From Dipteronia dyeriana (lineage: Eukaryota > Streptophyta > Magnoliopsida > Sapindales > Sapindaceae): 64,000 nt of DNA. Below, piece by piece: positions 47,063 to 58,890 of this stretch (the stretch's first letter is position 1; each line of letters opens with the position of its first letter). The notes beneath the pieces were generated by a model. That model did not search any database. It saw nothing but the letters and a program-made list of their open reading frames with translations, and was not told where the DNA came from. The stretch spans positions 51,312,597-51,376,596 of the forward strand of contig CM065303.1 in NCBI GenBank assembly GCA_032871835.1. Direction: 5' to 3'. The position numbers and the translations under genes were made by a program.

Positions 47063-48189
47063 ATAATCGACGACGAGCAGAGACTGCGGGACAAAGCCCT
47101 GTATCGATCAGATCTGCCTCAGCGTATAAGGAACGATGATCCCTCGTTTCCCAGAAATCTTGGCCGCCTTAGCAACCATGTCAGCCTAGATCTTTGTCAT
47201 GGAATAGGGAGTCATGTACCAAAGCTTGGGACTGTAAACGTGCCTTGGAACTCTGCTTCGTGTCAGCCCCTACTCAGAGTTAGCAACAACTGTTTCACCC
47301 CAGTCGCCTCCAACGAATAGCCAATTATTCTTCTAGTACTTGTTCGAGGAAGGGAATCCCCAGATAAACCTCTTGTGATTCTTGTCCGAATAAGGCATGA
47401 GTTTGCCCTTACATCCCTAGAGAACCCATAAGCTTTGAGATGTTGATTGAAGATAAAAAGTTCCCCAATTTCTGATTGACTCAGTGTGTAGAAATTGTGT
47501 ATCTATTAGGGGGTCAGGGGTTGCTTGGCCCAGAGCTTTTTCCATATGTTCCCTAAACTGATCAACACCCGGTAAGAATTGAGGGTCAGTTGGGCAGAAG
47601 CAATGCCCGCATCCGCCAGGAATCGAGCAATAAAAGGTTAGAGGGGAATAGTAACCCATGAGGTCATCATAGCTCCATATATAACGACCGCACTTGGTGG
47701 AGGATTCCACACAGTTCGATTGCCGCTACAAGATAACTTTTAAGCGTTGGTCAGGTCAAACCAATCCTTAAATTTTTCCAACTCAACTTCAGTCACTACG
47801 TTTATCTCTGAATCAAATGAGTAGGGATGGTCAGCATTGAACCTTAGCACCAGAGCTTGACGTTCCCGTGGTACATTCTTCATCTTGAGAACTTGGGAGG
47901 GTATCTTCAATTCAATCTTTACGCGTGTAGACTCCTTAGAGAGGCTCCGGTGGTCCATCTGGAGCTGCTTTGTTTCGACATATCTACATAAACATCAACA
48001 GAATCGAAGTTAAAAAGATTAGAAGAGAAGATGTCAAACTCTGGGTGAGCCATAGAATAATCCACATTTAATGCGGTAGGTTGATAAGAAGAAGGAAGAT
48101 GATCCCAGAGAATGGACTCTAGCCTAGCAACGTTCTCATCATCACCAGCCTCAACGACACGAGAAAGGAGTTCAAAATATTGGTGGCAA

Positions 48190-49694
48190 AGGTAAAATTC
48201 TTGTGCTTACTTGCTTTGAAGAGATAGTTGCACACACTCACAAATTCATGCATAACTCTTATTCATATATGTTGTGTGTTTATACTTGTGTGCATTTTGG
48301 TTTAAATGACTCTTGTTGATTCATTTGCATCTTGTAATTAAAGTTTTATGTCATGTTAGGCATTAGAATAGGATGCATTTTCATCACTCTAGGACTTGTT
48401 GGTTTTGTGTGTTTGAATGTTGAAAAAGTGGGCAGTGCGCTGGTGGTGCGCTACTCGACTAGCGCAGCCTCACCAAAGAAACATTCCAATGGATCACCGC
48501 TTGTCATGCGCCATTGAGCTGCGCCACTTCACCCGCGTAACATTGAAAAAGTGGGCAGTGCACTGGTGGTGCCCTACTCGACTAGCACAGCCTCACCAGC
48601 GCAACATTCTAGTGGATCGTCGCATGTAATGCCCCACTGAGCTGCGCCACTCGACCAGCGCCTATTGAAAATTTAGGCTATGCGCTGGTGGTGCGCTACT
48701 TGACTACCGCACCTCATCAGCACACATAGCGGAAGCTGGAACTTTTTTTCCAAAACAACCTCACTTTGGTTGAAACTCATATATATATATATATATATAT
48801 AACTCTTTGTATTCAGGTCGTAAAAAAGTTCATAACATCATATCTTTTCCTTAGAACACATTTCAAAAGGAAAACTCTTCCAAGAACTCATCTTTAAACA
48901 CTCGAAGCATTCCCATGTGTATAAAAACTTCATCTTGCATCATCTAAAGTCATTTAGAGTGCATCTATGGATAGTTTTGCATCATCACATCTTGCGTGGT
49001 AAGTTTCTCACTATCTTCTTACAAGTTAAGTGTTATTCTTGCTAAGCCGTCTCTTTAATCGTTTGTATGCTCTTAGAATACATTCAAGTTATGAATTAGA
49101 GATTGTTGTGATGACATGATTAAGTGTTGTATTGTGATAGCTTCTTAGGATTGTTTAATCTATGTTTAGCCAAGCTTTTTGAATGTGTCATTTAGCTTTT
49201 GATATCTAGGATTGCATTAATTGTCATCTCATCATCCTAGATAAGCATATAAGGTTTCCTAGCCTTGTTTGTTCTTTGAATATCATCATATATTCACATA
49301 GGCAATTTTATCTCTTTATTGAGAAGTAAGACTTGTGTTGCTTCCGGGAGTAGCTAGCTTAAATCGTAAGCAGGATGGACTAGGTTCACTTATACCGGGA
49401 TTAGGTAGTGGTGGTGGATTTCAAACCGGGATTAGGTTATAATTCCTTTGCCACTAGTGGATTCGAGGTTCAAGTGTGGCACACTTATCAGCCCGTGGGT
49501 TTTCCCATTTAGAGGGTTTCCACGTAAATCTTAAGTGTATTTACTATTTCCGCACTTTTTACACTTGTGATATTATTGTAACTAGCTAGGGGTATTTTCG
49601 TCAACTTGACCATTAACGAAAATTTGGTAAAATTGTTTAAAATCTATTCACCCCTTTCTAGATTAATATTAAACACACCATATTATTTGTTTCA
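48190..49694 (+). repeat. 5'-truncated solo LTR of the Copia-A family
   Basis: From AAGGTAAAATTCTTGTGC to ATTTGTTTCA it matches 750-2211 and 6880-8407, lacking the first 120 or so bases. The GC hairpin block is at about 48432-48725 and a TA run at 48780-48800. It lies upstream of the start of the Tat-2 antisense gene, so it could have removed its promoter region. Confidence 0.87.
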
Positions 49695-50053
49695 GATTTT
49701 TTTTTTATAAAAAAATGATAAGAGATTAGAAAAGAGCCAGGGTTTCGAAGGAAAATATAGAATCGTAGAAATAAAAGTGAAACAATTCAAACAATATATA
49801 CAAGCAAATGACATCATCGAATATATATGTGTCATCAGCCAAAGTGGGGAAAGGTGCACGTAATCCGAAAACCATGCACCGTTTGAAATTCGAAAAGGAT
49901 ACGCAATGATTTGGTTAGCTGAAACGTGCGTGGTTGGTAACTGTATCTCATTTAATGGCATTAATGAAATACAATACAAAAATGATAAAGTAAATTAAAC
50001 ACACGTAGTCAAACGTGTCTTGCTTGCAATATTTTTTATCCGACCCCGTGTGT
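49695..50053. other. Tat-2 3' non-coding remainder
   Basis: AT-rich; no plus-strand ORF. It would be the upstream region of the antisense gene before the LTR insertion. Confidence 0.5.
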
Positions 50054-50065
50054 TTAAGAGGGTAT
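50054..50065 (+). other. Polypurine tract of Tat-2
   Basis: TTAAGAGGGTAT abuts TGTTATTGG of the right LTR. Confidence 0.82.
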
Positions 50066-50931
50066 TGTTATTGGTAAAATCCGAAGAATGATAAGTCAAC
50101 ATAATTATCCAAATATGCGGGAGTCAAAGATGCTACGTCACCAAAAGTCAACTTTACTAAACCAACCTAAGTTGACAAAAGATGGTTTCATAATACTCGG
50201 TCGGGGTTACCTAACGATAGGGTAAGATATAACTCAACAGAAGTGATTTCACTGATAAGATAAAGATGACTCGGTCAGGATTATCGAGATGGTCGAGTCA
50301 AACCCTCCGGTAGGGATCGAATCACTGGTTGGGGAAAATAAACCTTGTTGTATCTGGTAGATCATCGGTTGAAGGGACACGTGAGCATTATCAGATTCAA
50401 TGCAATCGCGATTCAAATACATAGAGATCAAGTCATACTCTGACAAGGTGTCTCCGAGCATATTCTAATAGGGAAACAAATTTCCTTACAGATATCAGAA
50501 TCCAAATCGGGCAAGAGGTCTAATGTGTGAAGAATGTGAAATACGAAAGAAGAATAAAATGACTCCAATACATCAACTTTCTTACTTGTGTAACGCGAAT
50601 TAGGGTTCTATGCATGTATAAATAGACTCATAATCTCATTGTAAAAAAGGGGATGGAAACATAGATATCAACACATCGAAAAGATACAAGAACAAGAGAA
50701 AGAGAGAGATACACTGGAAAAGAGAGATTGGGTGTGTAATCATTTTATCATAGTGATTTCTCCTTACCGTCACCGGTAACCATGTATGTTTCCCCGTTTT
50801 GGGGTTTTACCACGTAAACTTGTGTCTTGTTTTCTCACTTTTCTCTTTTAAATTCATAACTTGATCATCAATATGCATTCACATGTTAGACGTGTGATTA
50901 ATTCTACATAATCCAGAAATCACCGTCAACA
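50066..50931 (+). repeat. 3' LTR of Tat-2
   Basis: 866 bp, TGTTATTGGTAAAATCC to CACCGTCAACA; collinear with 30164-31030 over its full length. Confidence 0.92.
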
Positions 50932-50936
50932 ATAAT

Positions 50937-51660
50937 AAAATATGAAAGTAAATATAATATTCTATATATTATCATAACATATTACATATTGTATATATAT
51001 ATATATTATAATAATATAATATATAATATAAATTTTATAAATTTTAATATTATTATATATTATTTAATATATATTTATATATAGTATAACATATATTATA
51101 TATTAGAAATATTAATATTATTAATATTAATATTATTAATTAATATATATTATATAATATATATATTTAATAATATATATAATATAAATCTTATTATATA
51201 TATATATATTTTAATATATATTTTATACATATATTACATAATAATATATATAATAATATATATTATTATATATATTTATATATAATATAACATATATTAT
51301 ATATTAGAAATAATAATAAATATTATTATATATATTTATATATAATATAACATATATTATATATTAGAAATAATAATAAAATATAAAAATATAAATTATA
51401 TAATATAATATATATGATTATATTATTTGCCCATTACGTTGAAAAGTCTTGCTTTTGTAAAAAGTTGGTATTATGACAAGTATTTATCACATGTGTTTTG
51501 TACTCATCTACTCTCCATCCCTATAAATATATGAGAGCTCAATGTAATATATAATATGTAATACTTATATATATATTATATTATTATAATATATAATATA
51601 TAATTAATATATAATATATAATTAATATTATTTTTCGAAAGGAGAGTATTTTTGGAATAA
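50937..51660. repeat. TA-rich low-complexity tract with a 60-bp tandem repeat
   Basis: Almost pure A/T. 51261-51320 and 51321-51380 are identical 60-base units, and a diverged third unit lies at about 51045-51115. A short unique island (51420-51540) includes CTATAAATATATGAGAGC. Confidence 0.85.
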
Positions 51661-51689
51661 AGTTGGGGCATAGAGGGTTATTTTTGGAA

Positions 51690-51866
51690 AATAAAATGTG
51701 TTAATAGAATGGAATGGGCATTCCATTAGTTTTTCGACGGAACGTCGATTTCATCAAAATGGTGGAATCCCCATTTCAATAGAATTCGCATTCCATTGCA
51801 TTTTAACAAACCAAACAAATGGAATGACTTTCATTCCATTCCATTCCTTCCAACCATACATGACCT
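51690..51866. repeat. Right part of the MITE-like repeat split by Tat-2
   Basis: Many CATTCCATT/GGAATGG motifs, ending AACCATACATGACC; pairs with 29954-30163. Confidence 0.45.
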
Positions 51867-54328
51867 TTGAATATTTTGCTTTTGTCATATATAATACAAG
51901 ATTTATACATACTGCATAATTTATTTACAAACAAAAGACTTTTACTGATATCAAACGATTTATTACAGAAAAACCCTTACTTTTAGAGCATACCGCCGAA
52001 CAGGATAGCGGTGGGCATGGTTCTATGATTCGTGGTTAACCAAACCGAATCGAACCAAAAATACGTGTTCGAGTTTAGTCACCCTATTGAAACGAGTCAA
52101 TCTGATTTTAAAAAAATTGAAACCAAGTTTAAGTGAGTCATTGATAGTTTTGTCTTGCCAAAAATCGAACCGATCTGATTAAACTGAGACACTATTATAT
52201 ATATATGCGCGAAGCCAGGATTTCGGCTTTGAGGGGGACAAAGCAATTTTTTTTCAAATTAACGCTAGAAAAATTACAAATATGCTCATATAAAAAACTA
52301 ATTTGTTAAAAAAATATATAATAGCGTCTATTCTCATATGTAATGCTAAAATAGACAAATTAATAAACAAAATAGACACTAACTATAAAATCAAAATGGA
52401 ACTCGTCGCTCTTTTAAATATCTAAAATCATCCATAATTGAATCTATACTAAGTTTCTCTGCTATTTCTCTTTCAATATACATGATCAAAAAGTTTGTAA
52501 GAAAATCATCTTCCATCTTATTGAAACTTCAATTCTTAAAAAAAATCATATTAATAACCTAAGAAAGTAACAAATATATATATAATAAAACCTAAAATAT
52601 TTATTGATTTGTAATCTCATACCTATAAAATATTTAATTACAATAATAAGAATGAAATTGTTTAAGTGAAAAATTAGAATAAAACTAAACAAGTATATAT
52701 AGGTTAGACAAGTTCATAATGTGTAGAAAATTAAATCCTAAGAGGTTTGTATTTTCTCTTCTAAAGGAAATTGGAATACATAAAATTAGAATATATAAAA
52801 TTAGGCTTTCCTTAATATGTTAGAATCTTAATATACATTTTTTTAAAATTAAATTAACCTCCTTAAATAAGTACAAGTATTTGTTTTTTTTTAAACAAAG
52901 CAATCACGTTTTTCAAAAAGGTGATAACCGACATATCTCAAGGCCCATTGTCTTTTTACTATAAAATATCGTATATCTTTTACTATTTATAAAAGCATGA
53001 GTTGGACGGTGGAATTATAATCCCCCTCCCCCTCTCTTTCTCTTTAAATTTCTTTAAACATATAATTACGGTTATAACCCTTCAAGTTTATATAATTCTT
53101 TTTTTATATTTAAACGTAAAATTATAGATAAAACCCTTAAAGTTTATACAATTACATAGTAAATAGGTCTTATTAAGATTTCAATTATAGCATCCCTTAT
53201 ATTTACGTTGAACAACAAATGACAAATATGACACTTCGAGTTTGTATAGTTGCTTAATATATAGGTCTCAGTAATAGTAACACAACAGGAACTGTAATTC
53301 AAAATTGTAACATACTAGATTTTCGGAGATAAAAAAATAAGGATAAATTTATCTATTTTCTATTAACTTAATAAAAAGAGGGAGTTGAACGGTGAATTAT
53401 AGCATCCCATTTTTTGTTTGAAAGTAAAATTACATATACAACTCTCAAAGTTTATATAATTAATTAAATGATCACAATATGGACTGTTTGTAAATTTATC
53501 ATTTACTTTATAATTAAAAATTAAAAGGTGAATTGAAAGTAAAACTACAGTTCATTTTTTTCATTTAATTTCTTTGACTCTTTTTCAATTAACCATATAT
53601 ATTTGGAAGTAAAATTTTAAATACAACCCTTAAAATTTATATAATTACTTACTATATCGGTTTTAATATGATTTTAATTATAGCATCCCTTATAGTTTCT
53701 TTGAAAGTCAAACGAATACAAACCTTCGAGTTTGTAGAATTACTTAATAGACATATTTTAGTAATAGTAACACAACAGAGATTGTATAATAATTTTTAAA
53801 ATTTAAATAAATAAAATAAGAAAAGCAGAGTTGATACAATGGTGCAATAAAGAGAGAAAAAGAGAAACCAGAAGCTTACCAAACAAAACCCGATTTTGCT
53901 TCGGCTTTTGCAGGTGAGTTTTTAGATATAGATTAATATTTGTTAAATTTTAGGTCACTTTAAAGTGAAATAGTTTTGCTTTCTTTGAATTTTTAAGTAT
54001 TGAATTACTTCGATTGTGTGATTGAGAACTAAATTATTACTCAAATATATGATTTGCATTGTTGAAGAGTTGAAGAAAATGATTCAAATTTATAAGTCTT
54101 TCAATGAATGAGCTTTACAATTTTGTACCAATTAACAACGTAAAACTCAACTATATTAACATATTTATATTGTTATTTTTTTATAAAGATACGACTCAAG
54201 TATTGATACTAACACTCAAATATTGATACAAACACATGCCTTCCATGTGCTCAAAAACCTAATATTGTATAACGCCTCTAATGAAAACTGAAGTTTTGAG
54301 ATTTTTTTTCTTTATGTGGTGGGGAGGG

Positions 54329-54330
<2 letters not shown>
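51867..54330. other. AT-rich intergenic DNA with decayed repeat pieces
   Basis: Pieces resembling non-autonomous transposons: TTAACCAAACCGAATCGAACC (part, near 52035), and GAAGCCAGGATTTCGGCT with AGGGGGACAAAG at 52211-52243. A segment at about 53135-53315 is repeated, diverged, at 53620-53795 (ATTATAGCATCCCTTATA; TAGTAATAGTAACACAACAG). At 53880-53950 TTTTGCAG is followed by a good donor GTGAGTTTT, possibly a leader exon, with nothing coding after it. No gene seen. Confidence 0.5.

Positions 54331-54416
<86 letters not shown>
54331..54416. repeat. (CT)n(TA)n microsatellite
   Basis: About 9 CT units then about 34 TA units with two TG interruptions. Confidence 0.95.
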
Positions 54417-54420
<4 letters not shown>

Positions 54421-57163
54421 GGGTCTCACGGATGGAGAGACCTCGTTCGGCCTATGGTCTAGGCCGTTAGATTAATCCAACAAGTAAGACAATTTTGTTT
54501 TTGTTTTAAAAAAATGCCACACGCTGCCAAACAAATTTACACTATTTTATTTTACTCTCTCACGATCTCTCTCTCTTCCTTTGTCTCACTCGTTTTCTCA
54601 CTGATTATTCTCTCTCTCTCATCTCTGTCTCTAAACTTTTCCTCTCTTCCTCCATCTCCAATTTGGAACAAAAATTCCCATTGTATCTCCATTCGTCACG
54701 CGATAGTTTTGAAACTCCATATTTTGACGACATAAAATTCAAGCAAACTTTGGGATTTCACCATTTTTGGGCTTGAATAAATTTGTTTACCGAAGAAAAT
54801 CATCAATTTGTTAAATTTTGTTGTGTATGGAAGAGATGGAGAAATGAAATTTGGAATTGATGAAGATGAAGAGATATGGTGTGGAAGTTGATGATGATTT
54901 TTTTTTGTTTAATTTGTTTTGATGGTTGAGTGAAGATTAATTTGTTATGTTGGATGTTTTTTTTTTGCTGGAGATGTTGATGTTTGCTTCTTTTTTCTTT
55001 TCTTTTGAAGATGGTGATGTTTGACGATTAAGGAAGAAGAATATTTTTGTTTTGTTTTATTTTATTTTATTTAAAAAAAATGAAAATATGGGACATTTGA
55101 GTTATTTGACACTTTTGATCTTTGACTGTTAGGAGATTATAACAGAAAGTTAACGTGGTGCAATATTTTTCAAAGGTCATGTGATGTTTGTGTAAATATG
55201 TCCAAAATTGCCATTCGAGTATAATAATGTCAAACGTTAGGGGATGTTTGCACAATTACCCCATTTATTAGGAGCCAATTGAAATATATGGAAAAGAATT
55301 AATGGTTGAGATGTGAACACGTCATTCACATCTCGAGATGCAATAAACAAAGAAACCCTCTAGTGGTCCCTCACTTTCCAATGTCAGACCACGTTTGGCA
55401 AATATGATTGGATGGAAAGTGATTTATTTTTAATCTGATTCCTATGTTTAACCAGACTAATGAGATATGATAAAATCATCCCATTTGCCTGATTTATTCC
55501 ATTGCAATGGGACTAATTAATCCCAACCAAATTCATGAGATTCATGTATTTCTCATCACCTTAATTACACAAACACTCATCACTATCAAAGCAAACATCA
55601 TCATCTTCTTCTTTGTTTCGACAATTTCTGGTTAGATTGGTGGTGAGTCGACACAACTAGGTTTCTTCAACTTTGGTTGCTTGATGATGATTTCTTCCAA
55701 ATTCTGGTAATGATGATGATTTTTTTACAAAAAAAAATCATAAAACCATAAAAATATCTCAACAATACGATATCTGATTTTTTTTTCTTACGATATTAGA
55801 TCTGAATAAAAAAAACAAAGTATGAGATCAAAACACCACTACAAAAAACCTTCAAGATCCATCCAACTTGAATCTAAACTAGAGGGTCAATATGAGATGC
55901 TGGTAGTTCACATCGAGTGGGCATCAAATGTTAGTAGTTCACCAACTTGTTGAAGGCCTTGACGCGTGATTTCTTCGCTGTCTTATTGGACAAATGAGGA
56001 AGAAGAAGAGAGAAGAAGAAGAGAGGCATACAAGAACTGAAGAAGAAAAGATAAGGAACAAGAATCGATGAACGAAATAAGAAGAAGAAATTGATGGGTT
56101 TTGGTAAAGTTATGATTCTTCTCTCATCAGTGATGAGTCACCACCCACCTCATAGACTAAATTGACCAAAAAATGTTTTTTTCTAATTTTATTTTTAATA
56201 ATGGTAAGTTTATGTAATCTACCATTCAATTTTTAATCATATTATTTGTTACACCAAACACGTGATTGAATGCAGTATTTTTGATCTTAATAAATTTAAA
56301 AGAAAGTTCGTTCACTGGGACCGGTGATTCTACTAGTTGAACACTAATTAATCTAATTTAATCATACTCTAAGTGCATGAAAACTAAATGGCATAATACT
56401 TGTCTTGGGTTGGTATTCTAATTTACTAATATGCAAGATCAATTAAACTAAATTACTCACAAGCTCACATGAGAATATATGAATATAAAGGAATGCTAGG
56501 GAATTAGTGCAACCTAATTAAACTTCTCAATGTAATCCATAAATCGCATTAAAGAACATAATTCCAATTGATAGGGTTTGTTTCATGAAGCACCTAATCT
56601 TTCCTATTACTCACACACGGTCATGTAATGAGCAATGGTTAGAATTAGTTTTTAATTAAGACTCTAAACCAAATAACACATAGCACGGTCATGCATATGG
56701 AAAATTTTCAATTATTAAGCTTGTAGTTAAAGACTAAATGGGATAGTCACCCACATGTAACCCTCATCATCATAAATTAACTAATCATAACACAAACATT
56801 CATCGAGGTCTCATTTGAATATAAGTGAAGGAATTAGAGCAAGTATTACAATAAAAGAGACTACCAATGTATTTAATTAATAAACATTAGACTATAGGAT
56901 TACAAAGAGTTGTTCAACCGGTTTACATTAATCCCATAACTTAGAAATTAGTTAAACATCAAGGAAAAGAAAAAAAACAAAGAAGAGTTAAAGAAGAAAC
57001 CCAAGTTGGTCATTTGAAGTTCCTTGACTTGTAAGCTTCCTCTTCTTGCTTTTCAAGTTCCAAGATGGATGGATGGATTAAAGTGTCTAAGGATGGTGAT
57101 GGAAGGTTGCAAGTGTCCAAAATCTCCTGTGGCTGATGTTCTTTCACAAAAATATAAGATGGG
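54417..57163. other. Intergenic DNA with a possible MITE-like element
   Basis: 54540-54670 is CT-rich like a leader, followed by AT/GA-rich sequence without ORFs. 55387-56275 may be a non-autonomous element: CACGTTTGG near its left end is mirrored by CCAAACACGTG at its right, but no duplication is clear. 56330-57160 resembles minus-strand LTR sequence in style; ends not identified. No gene seen. Confidence 0.4.
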
Positions 57164-57169
57164 AATTAA

Positions 57170-58890
57170 TATGCCTCTTGGAAAGGCAAGATGAAGTCGT
57201 ATATTTGCCAAATTCATGACAGGGCATGGATGGCGGTTGAAGATGGCTACACTCCACCCATGATGACTCCTACAGATGGAGGAGATGATGTACTCAAGCC
57301 AAAGGCACAGTGAAACACATAAGATTTTGAGGCATCAAAGTGGAATAGGAGGGCAATGCATGCCATCCTATGTGCAATGGATGAGAACCAGTACAAGTTG
57401 GTTCAAAATACTAGGATAGCTAAGAAGGCATGTGACATCCTAGAAGTTGCATATGAGGGAACCGATGTGGTTAAGAAATCGAAGCTTCAAGTTCTCCAAA
57501 CGCAATTTGAATTGCTCAAGATGGATGAGAATGAGTGCTTCAATAACTTTGAAGTGAGGTTGATGGACATTATGAACCAAAGTCATCAACTTGGTGATCC
57601 TTATTCGGATAGGAAGATCAATCATAAGATTATGAGATCTCTACCCGATAGATTTGAGTCTAAGGTGACGGCTTTATAAGAGAATAGTGGTTACAAGGAT
57701 ATGAAGCCAAGTGAAGTGATTGGGAGACTTCTAGCTTATGAATCTAGGAAATGTCCTAACCCCACACCATCGAAAAAGCAAAAGGATATAGCTTTGAAAG
57801 CCTCCAAAGTTGAGAAGGAGGAAAGTGATGACTCGGATGAAGAAATGGCCTTGCTAATGAGGAAGTTCAAGAAGTTCTACAAGTCCGAGAGGAAAGGTTT
57901 CGCATCCAAGGGTCAAGACTTGAAGAAAAAGGCTCCTTTCAAAAAAATTGAGCCTAGGCAAGAAAGATCAATAAGAAAGGAGTCCAATGCTATGAATGTG
58001 GTGGGATAGGTCACTTTGCCTCTGAATTTGCAAATCACAAGGTCAAGAAAAAGGGAAAAGTGATGGCTGCCACATGGAGTGAAAGTGATAACTCCAATGA
58101 AGGAGATGAGTCTTCGGATGATGAAGAACTCATGGCCAACTTCATAGCCTTTACGTCCTCTCATAGGAGCAAAGATGCTAGTGAAGAAGAAAATGAGAGT
58201 CAAGAGGAAAACTACTCAAGTGATGATGGATCTTCATCACAATCCACATATGGAAATGTTGGTAGGATGGATCTCAATGACTATATGACTAGGTTTGAGA
58301 GTTCAAGGTTAAAAAACAATAATGAAATTAAGAGATTAAAAGAAGAAAACCTAGAGCTCTCAACTCAAGTTGACTAACTAAATGAAGAGTTGGTGAGATC
58401 TAAGAGGAGTGAGGAAGGGTTGAAGAAAGAGCTTGAAGATGCTAGAGAGTTGATTGCCAAGATGAACTCTAGCACCAAAAAAACTTGACCACATGTTAGA
58501 TGTTGGAAAGAGGCCAAGTGACAAGAAGGGGCTTGGGTTTGAAGATGACAAGATGTCCTCCACTTCAAGCAAGACCATTTTTGTAAGAAGCATGAATTTC
58601 AATGGGTCCTCTTCTCATCAATTGCCTAGGACGAAACTTGACCTAGGACGAAACTTGTCCTAGGAGAGTGTTCAAGTAGTGCTCAAGTGAAGGTGGCACC
58701 AAAAAGCCTACCTCAAGTTTATCCTACAAGGGCTCTTCAAGTTAACTTCCCTCAACCAAAAGCTCATAAAGGGAAGATACCTATCATGCAAGCTCAACTA
58801 AGGAAGCAATCAAGTCTTGCTCAACAACAAAGAAGGAAAGCTCTTCAATAAGAATCAAGACAACCACAAAGACATAGGAAGGCTCCAATG
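57170..58890 (+). pseudogene. Copia-A2 gag, broken
   Basis: Open parts at 57356-57679, 57701-58009 and 58060-58377 align with Copia-A gag: LMDIMNQSHQLGDPYSDRK, LPDRFESKVTAL, then the lysine-rich linker, and the acidic stretch SSDDEELMANFIAFTSS. A frameshift near 57965 moves the CCHC knuckle (CYECGGIGHFA-like) out of frame, and its third position is changed by CCTCTGAATTTGC (Cys lost) at 58019-58031. A short direct duplication (ACTTGACCTAGGACGAA) occurs at 58635-58665. Stop at 58377 as well. Confidence 0.86.

Larger units (their letters stand above)
42225..48044 (-). pseudogene. Tat-2 antisense gene (aORF), spliced, interrupted by a solo LTR
   Basis: Read on the minus strand from about 48044 (MAHPEFDIFSSNLFNF) it includes 47958-47740 (RERQALVLRFNADHPYSFDS) and 47710-47417. 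An 82-base intron lies at 47062-46981, followed by the block VAQGIAPPEHDLVEHTY. The C-terminal half has PRYRSV, KKTKVVDQTLPSTE and 46229-45963, then continues beyond the solo LTR. A second intron lies at 43467-43392. A long coiled coil follows (LRDLTTKNIELENMVARA; KAQEETRIAQDSLTSIQQ), ending in an acidic tail DDDNSWPDFGDFGEG. Stops and frameshifts are scattered. It aligns with Tat-1's minus strand. I assign no domain; antisense ORFs are known in Tat-lineage elements but their role is not. Confidence 0.68.
30164..50931 (+). mobile_element. Tat-2: 20.8-kb Ty3/gypsy Tat-type element with antisense gene and nested insertions
   Basis: LTRs 30164-31030 (867 bp) and 50066-50931 (866 bp) are flanked by ATAAT (30159-30163 and 50932-50936). 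The duplication is exact but in simple AT sequence. Order on plus: LTR, primer region, gag, RT, RNase H, second RNase H, integrase; then a long minus-strand gene; then polypurine tract and LTR. Four insertions break it: a hAT-like element, a copia LTR fragment, a solo copia LTR and a truncated Copia-A LTR. Protease is not found. LTRs differ at about one base in ten over the first third by eye, so it is old. Confidence 0.88.

Noticed and set aside
48417..48629. 70-codon ORF with repeated LKKWAVRWW-like peptide
   Set aside because: The peptide repeat simply reflects the GC-rich tandem hairpin units of the Copia-A LTR.
53820..53950. Host gene first exon
   Set aside because: A donor-like GTGAGT follows a plausible leader, but no coding sequence or acceptor with an ORF is found downstream.
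54281..54475. 64-codon ORF rich in Tyr-Ile
   Set aside because: It is translation of a CT/TA microsatellite.
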